A DNA stretch of 23,710 nucleotides from positions 1 to 23,710 of IMG/VR virus record IMGVR_UViG_3300003885_000728; one strand, written 5' to 3'. Source of the stretch: a virus. Shown one piece after another: positions 6,608-13,335 of the stretch (the stretch's first letter is position 1; each line of letters starts with the position of its first letter). Made by a program: the position numbers and the translations under genes. The notes under the pieces are model-generated. The model did not search any database. It worked only from the letters and a program-made list of their open reading frames with translations, and had not been told where the DNA came from.

Positions 6608-9194
6608 TCACCGCAGCCGGCGCGTCGTTGCAACATGCCTCGACGAGGTATGGGCGATCGATCCGTTTAAGCTCGAACAAATCTGCGGATTCCTCGACCT
6701 CCGGGCCAGCGGCTACACCCCGACGGCCGACGAGGTGCAGGTGGTGTTGGCAAGAGATGGACGAGTCGACGATCAGGACGATGAGCCAGAGATCGTGGAT
6801 GGGGTCGTGCAGTTAGGCTTGTTTGGCGTTATGGCGCCACGAATGAACATGCTGACTCAGATAAGTGGTGGGACGTCGACACAGCAATTTGCCGCTCAAC
6901 TGCGGCAGGCCGGCGAAAATGAAGCGATAAGGACCGTGGTGGTGGAGGTGGATTCGCCCGGTGGTGTCGTGACCGGGACGGAAGAGCTGCGGCGTGCGAT
7001 GGTATCGCTGGCGGCGAGGAAGCGAGTCGTAGCGATCGCGCGTGGCATGATGACCTCAGCGGCCTATTATGCGTCGGCCGGCGCGACCGAGTTGGTCGCG
7101 ACACCATCAAGCCAAGTAGGGAGCATCGGGGTATATGCAATTCATCGCGAGATCACCAAGGCGGCCGAGGACGCGGGGGTAAAGTTTCGCGTCTTTCGTG
7201 CAGGTGAATACAAAGCAGCCGGAATCGAAGTCGAGAAACTAACAGAGACGTTTGCCTCAGTTTTACAGGAGCGGATCGAGGAGCCATATCGGCAATTCGT
7301 CGCGGCAGTTGCGGTCGACCGATCCGTCACGACGGAGGCGGTCGAGAATCGTTTCGGTCAGGGCCGGACCTTCCTGGCCGCGCCCGCGAGAGAGCGTGGC
7401 ATGATCGATGAAGTGCTGGGCTTCGACGAACTGATTTCTCGCGAACGACAATCCGCGAGAGGTCCGATCACAAAAGTTGGACTGTCGGTGGTTGGGGATG
7501 CCAAGCCACCGGAACAGGTCTTGGGACACGATAGTTCTGGGCGGTGGATATTTTACGACCCAAACGATAAGCCGCGACATGCGGCCGAAACGAAGGAGGA
7601 AAAGGTAATGCACGAAAAAGTAAAAGCCGCATTGGTGGCAAAAGGGCTGGTAAGGGGCGATGCATCTAATGACCAAAGTGAGGCAGTCCTGTCGGCAGCG
7701 TTTCGCGCACGAGGTGAAAATGTACCGAATGAGCCTGACGACATCGTGAAGGCGATGTTTGGATGGGACGCGATCAAGGCGCCGGAGCCAGCCAAGATTC
7801 CAGAGAAGGCGCCAGTGCCGGCACAAAGTGGACCAGACGAGGCGGCCGTTCGGCTCCAGGAGCGAAACCGAATCGCGGACCTGCGGGCTCGTGGCAGCTT
7901 GCTGGAGGCGTCCGACGAGGACATCGCGACCGCGATCGATGGGGGACTGTCGTCCGAACAGGCGTGCAGCCAGTGGATCGCCGCCAAGCTGAAGGCCAAC
8001 AAGCCCGTGGCGAGCCGGATCGAGACGGGCGAGTCGGAGTACGACCAATCCTTCACTGCTGCGGCGGCAGTGTTGGCACAGCGATGCCAGATCGAGACCG
8101 AGATGCCGCCGCATGCTCGCGACATGGCCAACATGTCGTTGCTTGATATCGGTCGACGGTTTGTCAAGCTCAGTGGTGGCCGGCCGAATGGTGACCAGGA
8201 GGCGGATGCGCTCGAGTTCCTCAAGCTCGGCGGAACAGATCGCAAAATGTTCGCTTCCGAGGCGTACGCGGCCGGGCCGGCGTTCAACCGTCCAGGTGAT
8301 TTTCCGAATCTCCTGAGCGCCCTGGCGGGCAAGATCCTCGATACGTCGTTCGACCTCGCGGAGGTGACGTACCCGGACTGGTGTGCCCGGATGGGCGATG
8401 CGGCGGACTTTAAGCCCAGGACCATTATCGCGGCCGGCGTGTTCGACGATTTGGATCTCATCATGGATGACGAGGATCCCAAATCGCTTGCCCTGACGGA
8501 AGAGTTGATGCAGTGGATCTCGGTCGATCGTTATGCCAACAAGGTCGGGCTCACGCCCGTCATGGTGGCGAATGATGACCTGGATGCCTTCAGCACTCAA
8601 CTGCAGTCGCTGGCGTTCGCGCACGAGAGTAAGATCAACACGCTGGCGGTCCAGACGGTGGCCAACAATCCAACCATGCCGGACACAAAGGCGTTATTCC
8701 TCGGCGAAACGGCCGATCATTACAACCTCGTGGCTTCGGGAGCTGCGGTGTCGAGCAGTGCGTTGTCGACCATGCGGCTGCGCCACAGGTTGCAGCCTGG
8801 AGTCGGGACGACTAAGAAAAAGATCAAGAGCCCGCCGAAGATCTGTCTTGTGCCGCCCGGAAGCGAAGAGGCCGCCATCCAGGCCCTTGCGCCGCTAATC
8901 CAGTTGGAGCAAAAGGCTCCCGCGACCGACGCGACGATCAACACCGTGCGGGGCCAGATGCGGCCCATCGTGGAAAATGAGTTCGCCGATTATGACACGG
9001 CTGCGTGGTATACGCTTGCGGATCCGAACGTGCGACGCACGATCGTGTACTCATTCATGCGAGGCTACGGACGTGGTGGACAGCGTGAGACGTGGTTTGA
9101 GAACGGGCGCAAGACTCGGTACGTCGCGCTCGAGGGTAGGTTTGCGGTCGTGGCTGCAAGTTGGCGCGGGATTGTAAAGAATCCCGGTGCCTAA
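6591..9194 (+). CDS. S49-type prohead protease / scaffold / major capsid protein fusion
   Basis: This 867-residue protein combines three head functions. I chose ATG 6591 because a GGAGCAACAGG sequence precedes it; the frame is open further upstream only as overlap with the portal gene. Residues about 70-290 form an S49 (SppA/gpC-like) protease: VEVDSPGGVVTGT, the nucleophile Ser156 in ARGMMTSAAYYAS, SSQVGSIGVY, and the base Lys208 in FRAGEYKAAG. The Ser-Lys spacing of 52 is the same as lambda gpC (Ser166, Lys218). Residues about 340-480 look like a scaffold: charged and helical, with ERNRIADLRARG and a 'AIDGGLSSEQAC' turn. Residues about 560-867 form the capsid subunit, with VMVANDDLDAF, KINTLAVQTVANNP and KICLVPPGSEEAAIQAL typical of HK97-fold gpT-like shells. 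A strong internal start at 7608 probably makes scaffold-capsid separately. Related fusions are known in other phages. Confidence 0.9.
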   Translation: MPTKHDHRSRRVVATCLDEVWAIDPFKLEQICGFLDLRASGYTPTADEVQVVLARDGRVDDQDDEPEIVDGVVQLGLFGVMAPRMNMLTQISGGTSTQQFAAQLRQAGENEAIRTVVVEVDSPGGVVTGTEELRRAMVSLAARKRVVAIARGMMTSAAYYASAGATELVATPSSQVGSIGVYAIHREITKAAEDAGVKFRVFRAGEYKAAGIEVEKLTETFASVLQERIEEPYRQFVAAVAVDRSVTTEAVENRFGQGRTFLAAPARERGMIDEVLGFDELISRERQSARGPITKVGLSVVGDAKPPEQVLGHDSSGRWIFYDPNDKPRHAAETKEEKVMHEKVKAALVAKGLVRGDASNDQSEAVLSAAFRARGENVPNEPDDIVKAMFGWDAIKAPEPAKIPEKAPVPAQSGPDEAAVRLQERNRIADLRARGSLLEASDEDIATAIDGGLSSEQACSQWIAAKLKANKPVASRIETGESEYDQSFTAAAAVLAQRCQIETEMPPHARDMANMSLLDIGRRFVKLSGGRPNGDQEADALEFLKLGGTDRKMFASEAYAAGPAFNRPGDFPNLLSALAGKILDTSFDLAEVTYPDWCARMGDAADFKPRTIIAAGVFDDLDLIMDDEDPKSLALTEELMQWISVDRYANKVGLTPVMVANDDLDAFSTQLQSLAFAHESKINTLAVQTVANNPTMPDTKALFLGETADHYNLVASGAAVSSSALSTMRLRHRLQPGVGTTKKKIKSPPKICLVPPGSEEAAIQALAPLIQLEQKAPATDATINTVRGQMRPIVENEFADYDTAAWYTLADPNVRRTIVYSFMRGYGRGGQRETWFENGRKTRYVALEGRFAVVAASWRGIVKNPGA
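7593..7610 (+). promoter_or_regulatory. Strong internal ribosome binding site and in-frame ATG (nested scaffold-capsid start)
   Basis: AAGGAGG at 7593-7599 stands 8 bases before an ATG at 7608 that is in frame with the capsid polyprotein (Met340). This is one of the best Shine-Dalgarno sequences in the window and lies exactly at the protease/scaffold boundary. Initiation here would give a 528-residue scaffold-capsid product (7608-9194) without protease, allowing many shell subunits per protease copy. The arrangement parallels the nested C/Nu3 genes of lambda. Confidence 0.65.
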
Positions 9195-9250
9195 TCGGCA
9201 GTGATGAAGGCTTGTGAGAGGGTCGACACACTTTTGCTAGGAGAATCGAA

Positions 9251-9955
9251 ATGGGAAAGATTGCAACCATGGATCACTTTCGGATGGCCGATTGGCTCGT
9301 CCTTCCGACCACCGTTGGAGCTGCCCCCCTTATCGTCACGGAAGCGGGCACGACTGGCGCAACCCATGCGGCTGCCGCGAACGGAAATTACGATCTCGCC
9401 TTGGACAACACGGCTGAGGTCCAGAACCTGTCGCTCACGATGGGAGACATTTTGCGTTACGACATCGACAACCTGATCCGTGTCGAATTCCTGGCCGGCA
9501 TCACATCGGCCGACATGGCGAACGTCACCGCGGTGTTGGGTGTCGGGTCAGCGAGGAATGATGACCCTGATGCCTTGGCGGCAAATGCGTATTTCAAACT
9601 TGCGGCATCACTCGCAGTCGTGGTCGAGTCGGACGACGGCACGAACGACAACGACGACAAGGCGACGGGTGAGACCCTCGTTACGGCGGTAATGCGCCGT
9701 TTCGCCATCGACTTCTCGCGGGATGTTCAGACCGTTTCACCACCCGGTACCCCAAAGAAGGGAAAGGGCAATGTCCATTTCTACATGGACGATGCCAATG
9801 GGTTTTTGAAACGAGTCGGCAGCTCAGTGCTGTTTGACATGTCGAACTACTCGGCCGGCCTCCAGATCGTCGCCCAGTTGCAAAAGACGTCCGCGACCAA
9901 CCTCGCGACGCTGCACGTGCGCGACATCAAGGTCGAGCATAAATTGATTGCGTGA
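9251..9955 (+). CDS. Probable head decoration / accessory capsid protein
   Basis: The product has 234 residues. TAGGAG at 9238-9243 sits 7 bases before the ATG. The position directly behind the capsid gene is where decoration or head-stabilising proteins are usually encoded. The sequence is beta-rich and acidic: DNTAEVQNLSLTMGDILRYD, then IRVEFLAGITSADMANVTAVLGVGS, an acidic loop ESDDGTNDNDDKATGE, and a C-terminal strand series ending LHVRDIKVEHKLIA. This single beta-sandwich style fits a virion surface protein. There are no catalytic motifs or membrane segments. It is followed by a terminator-like hairpin, consistent with an expression boundary after the abundant head proteins. The name is inferred from context only. 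Confidence 0.6.
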   Translation: MGKIATMDHFRMADWLVLPTTVGAAPLIVTEAGTTGATHAAAANGNYDLALDNTAEVQNLSLTMGDILRYDIDNLIRVEFLAGITSADMANVTAVLGVGSARNDDPDALAANAYFKLAASLAVVVESDDGTNDNDDKATGETLVTAVMRRFAIDFSRDVQTVSPPGTPKKGKGNVHFYMDDANGFLKRVGSSVLFDMSNYSAGLQIVAQLQKTSATNLATLHVRDIKVEHKLIA

Positions 9956-9967
9956 TCAACGCTCCCG

Positions 9968-10005
9968 GGCCGCACGTTGCCACATCCCACCGGTAACGTG
10001 CGGCC
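9968..10005 (+). terminator. Terminator-like GC-rich hairpin between head and neck genes
   Basis: GGCCGCACGTT (9968-9978) and AACGTGCGGCC (9995-10005) are perfectly complementary. The stem extends inward by three more pairs, one of them G-U, giving 14 pairs around a 10-base loop. It fills the gap between the stop at 9955 and the start at 10024. Only a short ATCTT follows, so it may be a weak terminator, an attenuator or an mRNA stability element. Confidence 0.5.
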
Positions 10006-10023
10006 ATCTTGCAAGGTACCGGC

Positions 10024-10422
10024 ATGGTGTTCGCATTCAAGGCGATGCGGGATCGGGTCCAGAACGATATCTGGTTGTCGACCGACTTCTTTGCCGAGGT
10101 GGTGACGTACCGGCCGGCGTCTGGTCAGGATCGTACCGTGACGGTCCATATCGACGGTGGGCGAAATATGGAGACCGAAGAGGATGTCATCGACAATGAG
10201 CGGGAGACCATCCGAGTCCTGATCAGCCGAGTCGAGGACGACACCAATGAGCGAGGCTACGTGAAGCAACCATCGGTTGGTGATCAGATACTGCGTTCGC
10301 GGGCGAACGATCCGACTCAGGAACCCTACGTCTTTATCGGCGAGCTCGACGACCAACGGCCAGGAAAGTGGAGACTGGTATTTGAGCGTTTCCGGTCAAT
10401 CTCACAAGGGATCGCGAGATGA
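10024..10422 (+). CDS. Probable head-tail connector (gpFII-like position)
   Basis: The product has 132 residues from ATG 10024, chosen because AAGG at 10013-10016 lies 7 bases before it; an upstream TTG at 10009 lacks a site. Helix MRDRVQNDIWLSTDFFAEVVTYRP is followed by strands TVTVHIDGG, ETIRVLISRVEDD, VGDQILR and a C-terminal WRLVFERFR. A short N-terminal helix followed by an 'F.E.v.Y......v.v.id' beta barrel, with 'v.v.......G..P..GD.i' later, is the layout I associate with gpFII/connector-type neck proteins. The order after the capsid gene fits. It ends in an ATGA overlap with the next gene. Confidence 0.55.
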   Translation: MVFAFKAMRDRVQNDIWLSTDFFAEVVTYRPASGQDRTVTVHIDGGRNMETEEDVIDNERETIRVLISRVEDDTNERGYVKQPSVGDQILRSRANDPTQEPYVFIGELDDQRPGKWRLVFERFRSISQGIAR

Positions 10423-10949
10423 TCACACCGGTTAGCAACCAGGCGATCTACCTCGATAAGCTGGAGCAGCTGTTCGCCAGTTCGCCCACACTCTCCAAAG
10501 AGGTCGACAAGGTCTACGAGGATGTCAGGTCCGATCATATCTTCAACGACTACGGCTGGTATCTCGACCAGGACGGAAATGTGCTGTCCGGCCTGCGCCC
10601 CATGGTGATCATATCGGAGGATGACTTTTCATCCACGATCGACACCATGACGGCCGACGGTGGTGCCGGGTACGTCCACTCCGGCTCAGTTGGTGTGTTG
10701 ATTACGGCCAATGCGGCAAAACCAGGCGGTAAAGCACCATCTGAGCATAAGGCATCAAAAAATGTATTTCTGAACCTCGTGGGCGGCATCATAGATGATG
10801 TCGAGATGGCATCCGGTCTTGACGACAACTTGATGTTTGCAGCTTATGAGATGGTTATGGCTTACGCCCGCACGCCCGTGAAGGAAAGGACGCGGTTCAA
10901 TGACTATTGGGAATGTGGGTTTATGTTTCACTTCGGGACGGAACAATGA
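10419..10949 (+). CDS. Probable neck / tail terminator protein
   Basis: The product has 176 residues and starts at the ATG of an ATGA overlap. The N-terminus is helical (YLDKLEQLFASSPTLSKEVDKVYEDV); the middle has strands RPMVIISEDD and GYVHSGSVGVLITAN; the C-terminus ends CGFMFHFGTEQ. Helix-strand order and position between a connector-like and a basic tail-completion-like gene suggest a gpU-like terminator or similar joining protein, which caps the tail tube where it meets the head. The assignment is by context, as I recognise no clear motif. Translation is probably coupled to both neighbours, with ATGA junctions at each end. Confidence 0.5.
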   Translation: MITPVSNQAIYLDKLEQLFASSPTLSKEVDKVYEDVRSDHIFNDYGWYLDQDGNVLSGLRPMVIISEDDFSSTIDTMTADGGAGYVHSGSVGVLITANAAKPGGKAPSEHKASKNVFLNLVGGIIDDVEMASGLDDNLMFAAYEMVMAYARTPVKERTRFNDYWECGFMFHFGTEQ

Positions 10950-11461
10950 TTCCATTCGTGGTGCGGATTGATGAAAAGAACAGCCTCCGGCTGAGTCGCC
11001 GAGTGCGGCGTGAAATCTACACCGCAACCTGGCGAGCGGTGGCGGACCGGTGGCAAAAAAAGTGGTTGCCGCGACACTTCGCCAGGCGGGCCAGGACCAG
11101 GTATAACTACGCGCCACGTACCGAGAAGTGGAAGAAGTATAAGAAATGGGCGGCGGCTAATTCGAAAACGGTGAACGTCAAAAAGGGAGGTCGTGTTGAT
11201 ATCGTCTTTACCGGACTCACGGAGCGACAGTTTCGCCGTCGCCATGCGGTGCGGGCATTTCCTACTCGCGCCACCATCTCGATGCACGGGTCAAAATACA
11301 TCACCATGCGGCTCAATCGTAAGAACAAAAAGGCCATGGGGCAGGAAATTGTCCGCCATATCCCTGAGGAAATCCGTGACCTAGCGGACGTAGCGGAGAA
11401 AACCTTGGCGCTGCTGATCTCCAAGGCGCCATCCAGGACACGGAGACTGAAGGCAAAATGA
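10946..11461 (+). CDS. Basic tail completion protein (gpZ / HK97 gp10-like position)
   Basis: The product has 171 residues from ATG 10946, selected because it forms an ATGA overlap with the previous stop; an in-frame GTG/ATG region further upstream lies inside the preceding gene. It is strongly basic: LRLSRRVRREIYTATWR, WQKKWLPRHFARRARTRY, WKKYKKWAAANSK, RFRRRHAV-type runs and a RKNKKAMG stretch. The N-terminal helices with many Arg/Lys and Trp, then strands GRVDIVFTGLTERQ and TISMHGSKYITMRL, resemble neck/tail completion proteins that contact DNA or the tube end. Function is inferred from position and charge. The GAGG serving the next gene overlaps this gene's stop. Confidence 0.5.
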   Translation: MIPFVVRIDEKNSLRLSRRVRREIYTATWRAVADRWQKKWLPRHFARRARTRYNYAPRTEKWKKYKKWAAANSKTVNVKKGGRVDIVFTGLTERQFRRRHAVRAFPTRATISMHGSKYITMRLNRKNKKAMGQEIVRHIPEEIRDLADVAEKTLALLISKAPSRTRRLKAK

Positions 11462-11470
11462 GGTATTAAG

Positions 11471-12403
11471 ATGACTACATTTTTCTTTCCTCACGCGATC
11501 GATTTTGCGGATGGGGACCTGTTGACACAACTCACTAACGTCTCGCCTGCATATAACTTCCAGGACCTTGCTGAGTTTTCATCTGGTGACACGTCTCCCA
11601 TGTGGTCCGGTTCGCTCAGCAGCGCGCCGAACGTCGCATTTTCGACTCGTCAGGTAAAGAGCATACTGGACCTTTGCGATCCGCTGGCCGCACATGGCAA
11701 CGGAAAGGTGATCGCCTACGATGCGGCGACGGGCGGCAAGATAACGGTCTGGCTCCGGAAGGGTGAGGCATATGGGCTGCGAGAAAGTAACGCATCGGTG
11801 GTGCACGAACAGGTAGTTATCCAGAAGGGGTTTTTGCAATGGTCTGACATTTCCGCTCAGCAGAATCAGGTAGCGGAATTATCATGCCAGTTGGTTGCGT
11901 CCTACGATGGCGTGAATGATCCGCTGGTGTTCTCACAATCCGCTTTAGCCGGTTCTCAAGCAGTGAATCACCTTTTTACACTGGGGCCGATCCATCTTAA
12001 CGGCGCGGCGCTGGCAGGACTGCAGGGCTACACTTTGTCCAACAATGCCGGCCTCAATGTAGTGTTTGACTCGGGCGTCCCGTTTCCACAATATATTGGT
12101 ATCGTGTCATTCTCACCCACACTGGTTGCTAGGGTTCGGTATGCGGACTACATGCGCACAATCGGGACACGCGGCACCGCCATCACGGCGCTCAATGTAT
12201 ACCTCCGCCGACTGGCCGCCTCCGCCTTGGCGGTCGCGGACGGGACGGCACAACATATCAAGTTTGCCTCAACCGCTGGTACCGTGAAGGCCAGGCAGGT
12301 GGACAACACGGGTCTAGTGGACCTGTTCTTCCAACTCCTGAAACCAAACACCACCACACAGCCTTATGTCTGGACTGTCGACACCACCATTCCGGCAATT
12401 TGA
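11471..12403 (+). CDS. Probable major tail (tube) protein
   Basis: The product has 310 residues. GAGG at 11460-11463 lies 7 bases before the ATG. It sits where lambda V is found: after the neck genes and before the chaperone and tape measure. The sequence is beta-rich with few charges: DLAEFSSGDTSPMWSGSLSS, then GKITVWLRKGEAYGLRES, a VVIQKGFLQWSDIS strand pair, QVAELSCQLVASYDG, and a second half rich in small residues (VRYADYMRTIGTRGTAITALNVYLRR). The pattern of paired strands with internal glycine turns fits a tube subunit, perhaps with two related domains. No sequence signature was recognised, so the function is inferred from gene order. Confidence 0.5.
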   Translation: MTTFFFPHAIDFADGDLLTQLTNVSPAYNFQDLAEFSSGDTSPMWSGSLSSAPNVAFSTRQVKSILDLCDPLAAHGNGKVIAYDAATGGKITVWLRKGEAYGLRESNASVVHEQVVIQKGFLQWSDISAQQNQVAELSCQLVASYDGVNDPLVFSQSALAGSQAVNHLFTLGPIHLNGAALAGLQGYTLSNNAGLNVVFDSGVPFPQYIGIVSFSPTLVARVRYADYMRTIGTRGTAITALNVYLRRLAASALAVADGTAQHIKFASTAGTVKARQVDNTGLVDLFFQLLKPNTTTQPYVWTVDTTIPAI

Positions 12404-12415
12404 TTGGATCATAGC

Positions 12416-13240
12416 ATGGCGGTTATCAAGTATTTCGTCCCTGGCTTATCCAAAGACAGGCTCGTCGATGATGACGGCAAGGTATCTGCGGCCTTGCTGC
12501 GAGAACTTGGTTTGGCGGAATCGCTACGAGATATCACCAATATACCCCGTGACGCCACCCTAACGGGCGTCCAGCATGGCCCCGGTGGTGCGGACGGCAT
12601 CCTCATGACTCCTACTCAGATTGCCCCCAAGTCGGAGCCGAATTACTGTTACGAGGCGGCATCGCAATTGTGGATCGAGAGCCTTGATGGTAACTATTGG
12701 CTCGGCACGGAGTCGAATGAGCCCATCATGCCGGCCGATCTACAGCGCCGAAAAATGTACCTCGGGTATAACGTCGAGGCCGATGATGGAATGTCGTGGA
12801 TGATTCCAATTGCCCGATCGGAAGACACCAGCCGTGTGACGCTGCCGCAGGACATCTATTTCGTGGAGGGCCTGGCGACTAAGAGCCTCCGAAAACAGTA
12901 CCGGCATTTGCTTGATATTGCGGATAAGGTCCTGGATTGGACGTCGGGTGAAGAGTCCGATGCAAGCGACGAGACGTGGCGAATTGATCACGCCCTCGTT
13001 GCGATGAACGTTAACTATCGTCTCTGGCGCGATGAAATCAATTTATCGCGAGAGGCGGGGCGCTCTATATTATCATCGCCATTGGTTGAGCCGATTTGTC
13101 TTTCGCTGGCGGACATCCAGTTCGCGGTCGAATTCAAAAAAAAAGACTCATCGGAGAATGGCCTAAGAGTGCGAGATTTAGACGATTCCTCCAATGGTAC
13201 CGGGGACGGATTCAGCATCACCCCAGTTGGGGTGAACTGA
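12416..13240 (+). CDS. Tail assembly chaperone, short form (lambda G-like)
   Basis: The product has 274 residues from ATG 12416; a TTG at 12404 is possible but less likely. It is immediately upstream of the tape measure gene, the fixed place of the tail assembly chaperone. The protein is acidic and mixed helical: KYFVPGLSKDRLVDDDGKV, a middle stretch EPNYCYEAASQLWIES, helices KSLRKQYRHLLDIADKVLDW and WRIDHALVAMNVNYRLWRDE, and SLADIQFAVEFKKKD near the end. Nine consecutive adenines at 13136-13144 encode the KKK, about 100 bases before the stop. A -1 slip there gives a longer form. These two forms would bind the tape measure and recruit tube subunits. It is longer than lambda G (140 residues). 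Confidence 0.6.
   Translation: MAVIKYFVPGLSKDRLVDDDGKVSAALLRELGLAESLRDITNIPRDATLTGVQHGPGGADGILMTPTQIAPKSEPNYCYEAASQLWIESLDGNYWLGTESNEPIMPADLQRRKMYLGYNVEADDGMSWMIPIARSEDTSRVTLPQDIYFVEGLATKSLRKQYRHLLDIADKVLDWTSGEESDASDETWRIDHALVAMNVNYRLWRDEINLSREAGRSILSSPLVEPICLSLADIQFAVEFKKKDSSENGLRVRDLDDSSNGTGDGFSITPVGVN
13136..13144 (+). other. Putative -1 frameshift slip site (A9)
   Basis: The zero-frame codons are TTC AAA AAA AAA GAC, so the run contains the slippery heptamer A-AAA-AAA followed by G. After a one-base backward slip the next codon is AGA at 13144, and the frame stays open to 13335. An imperfect stem (13153-13159 with 13185-13192, one bulge) begins 8 bases downstream, where stimulatory structures usually lie. 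Confidence 0.6.
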
Positions 13241-13335
13241 TCGTTTGTGAGTTGATGCACGCGGAAGAAGAATCGCGATGGCAAAAGTCACACAGACATG
13301 GACTGGAGATGCTAGCAAGCTCACTGCGGAGCTAG
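13144..13335 (+). CDS. T-like frameshift extension of the tail chaperone (GT form)
   Basis: This -1 frame has no ribosome binding site or good start of its own and is reached by slipping on the A9 run. It adds 63 residues to the first 243 of the chaperone, giving a form of about 306 residues. The extension begins RLIGEWPKSARFRRFLQWYR and continues with HHPSWGELIVCELMHAEEESRW. This is rich in aromatic and helical residues and resembles the 'W..Y...eP.Ge...d...A' pattern of minor tail T proteins, whereas the zero frame over the same bases is a low-complexity, Ser/Asp/Gly-rich tail. It ends 58 bases inside the tape measure gene. In lambda the equivalent GT form binds the tape measure and tube subunits during assembly. 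Confidence 0.55.
   Translation, partial: RLIGEWPKSARFRRFLQWYRGRIQHHPSWGELIVCELMHAEEESRWQKSHRHGLEMLASSLRS

Noticed and set aside
7263-8624. Long - strand open frame (453 codons) opposite the capsid polyprotein, plus a second at 7553-8482
   Set aside because: Both lie wholly inside a well supported + strand gene, have no ribosome binding site or neighbour junctions, and their arginine/serine-rich products look like reverse reading of a codon-biased gene.
9847-10356. 169-codon - strand open frame spanning the decoration/connector junction
   Set aside because: It overlaps two + strand genes and a terminator-like hairpin, and its product has no recognisable domain.
13096-13143. Independent gene starting near 13096 in the -1 frame
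   Set aside because: The part before the A9 run overlaps the well formed end of the zero-frame chaperone and has no ribosome binding site; only the part after the slip site looks like protein, which fits frameshifting rather than a separate gene.
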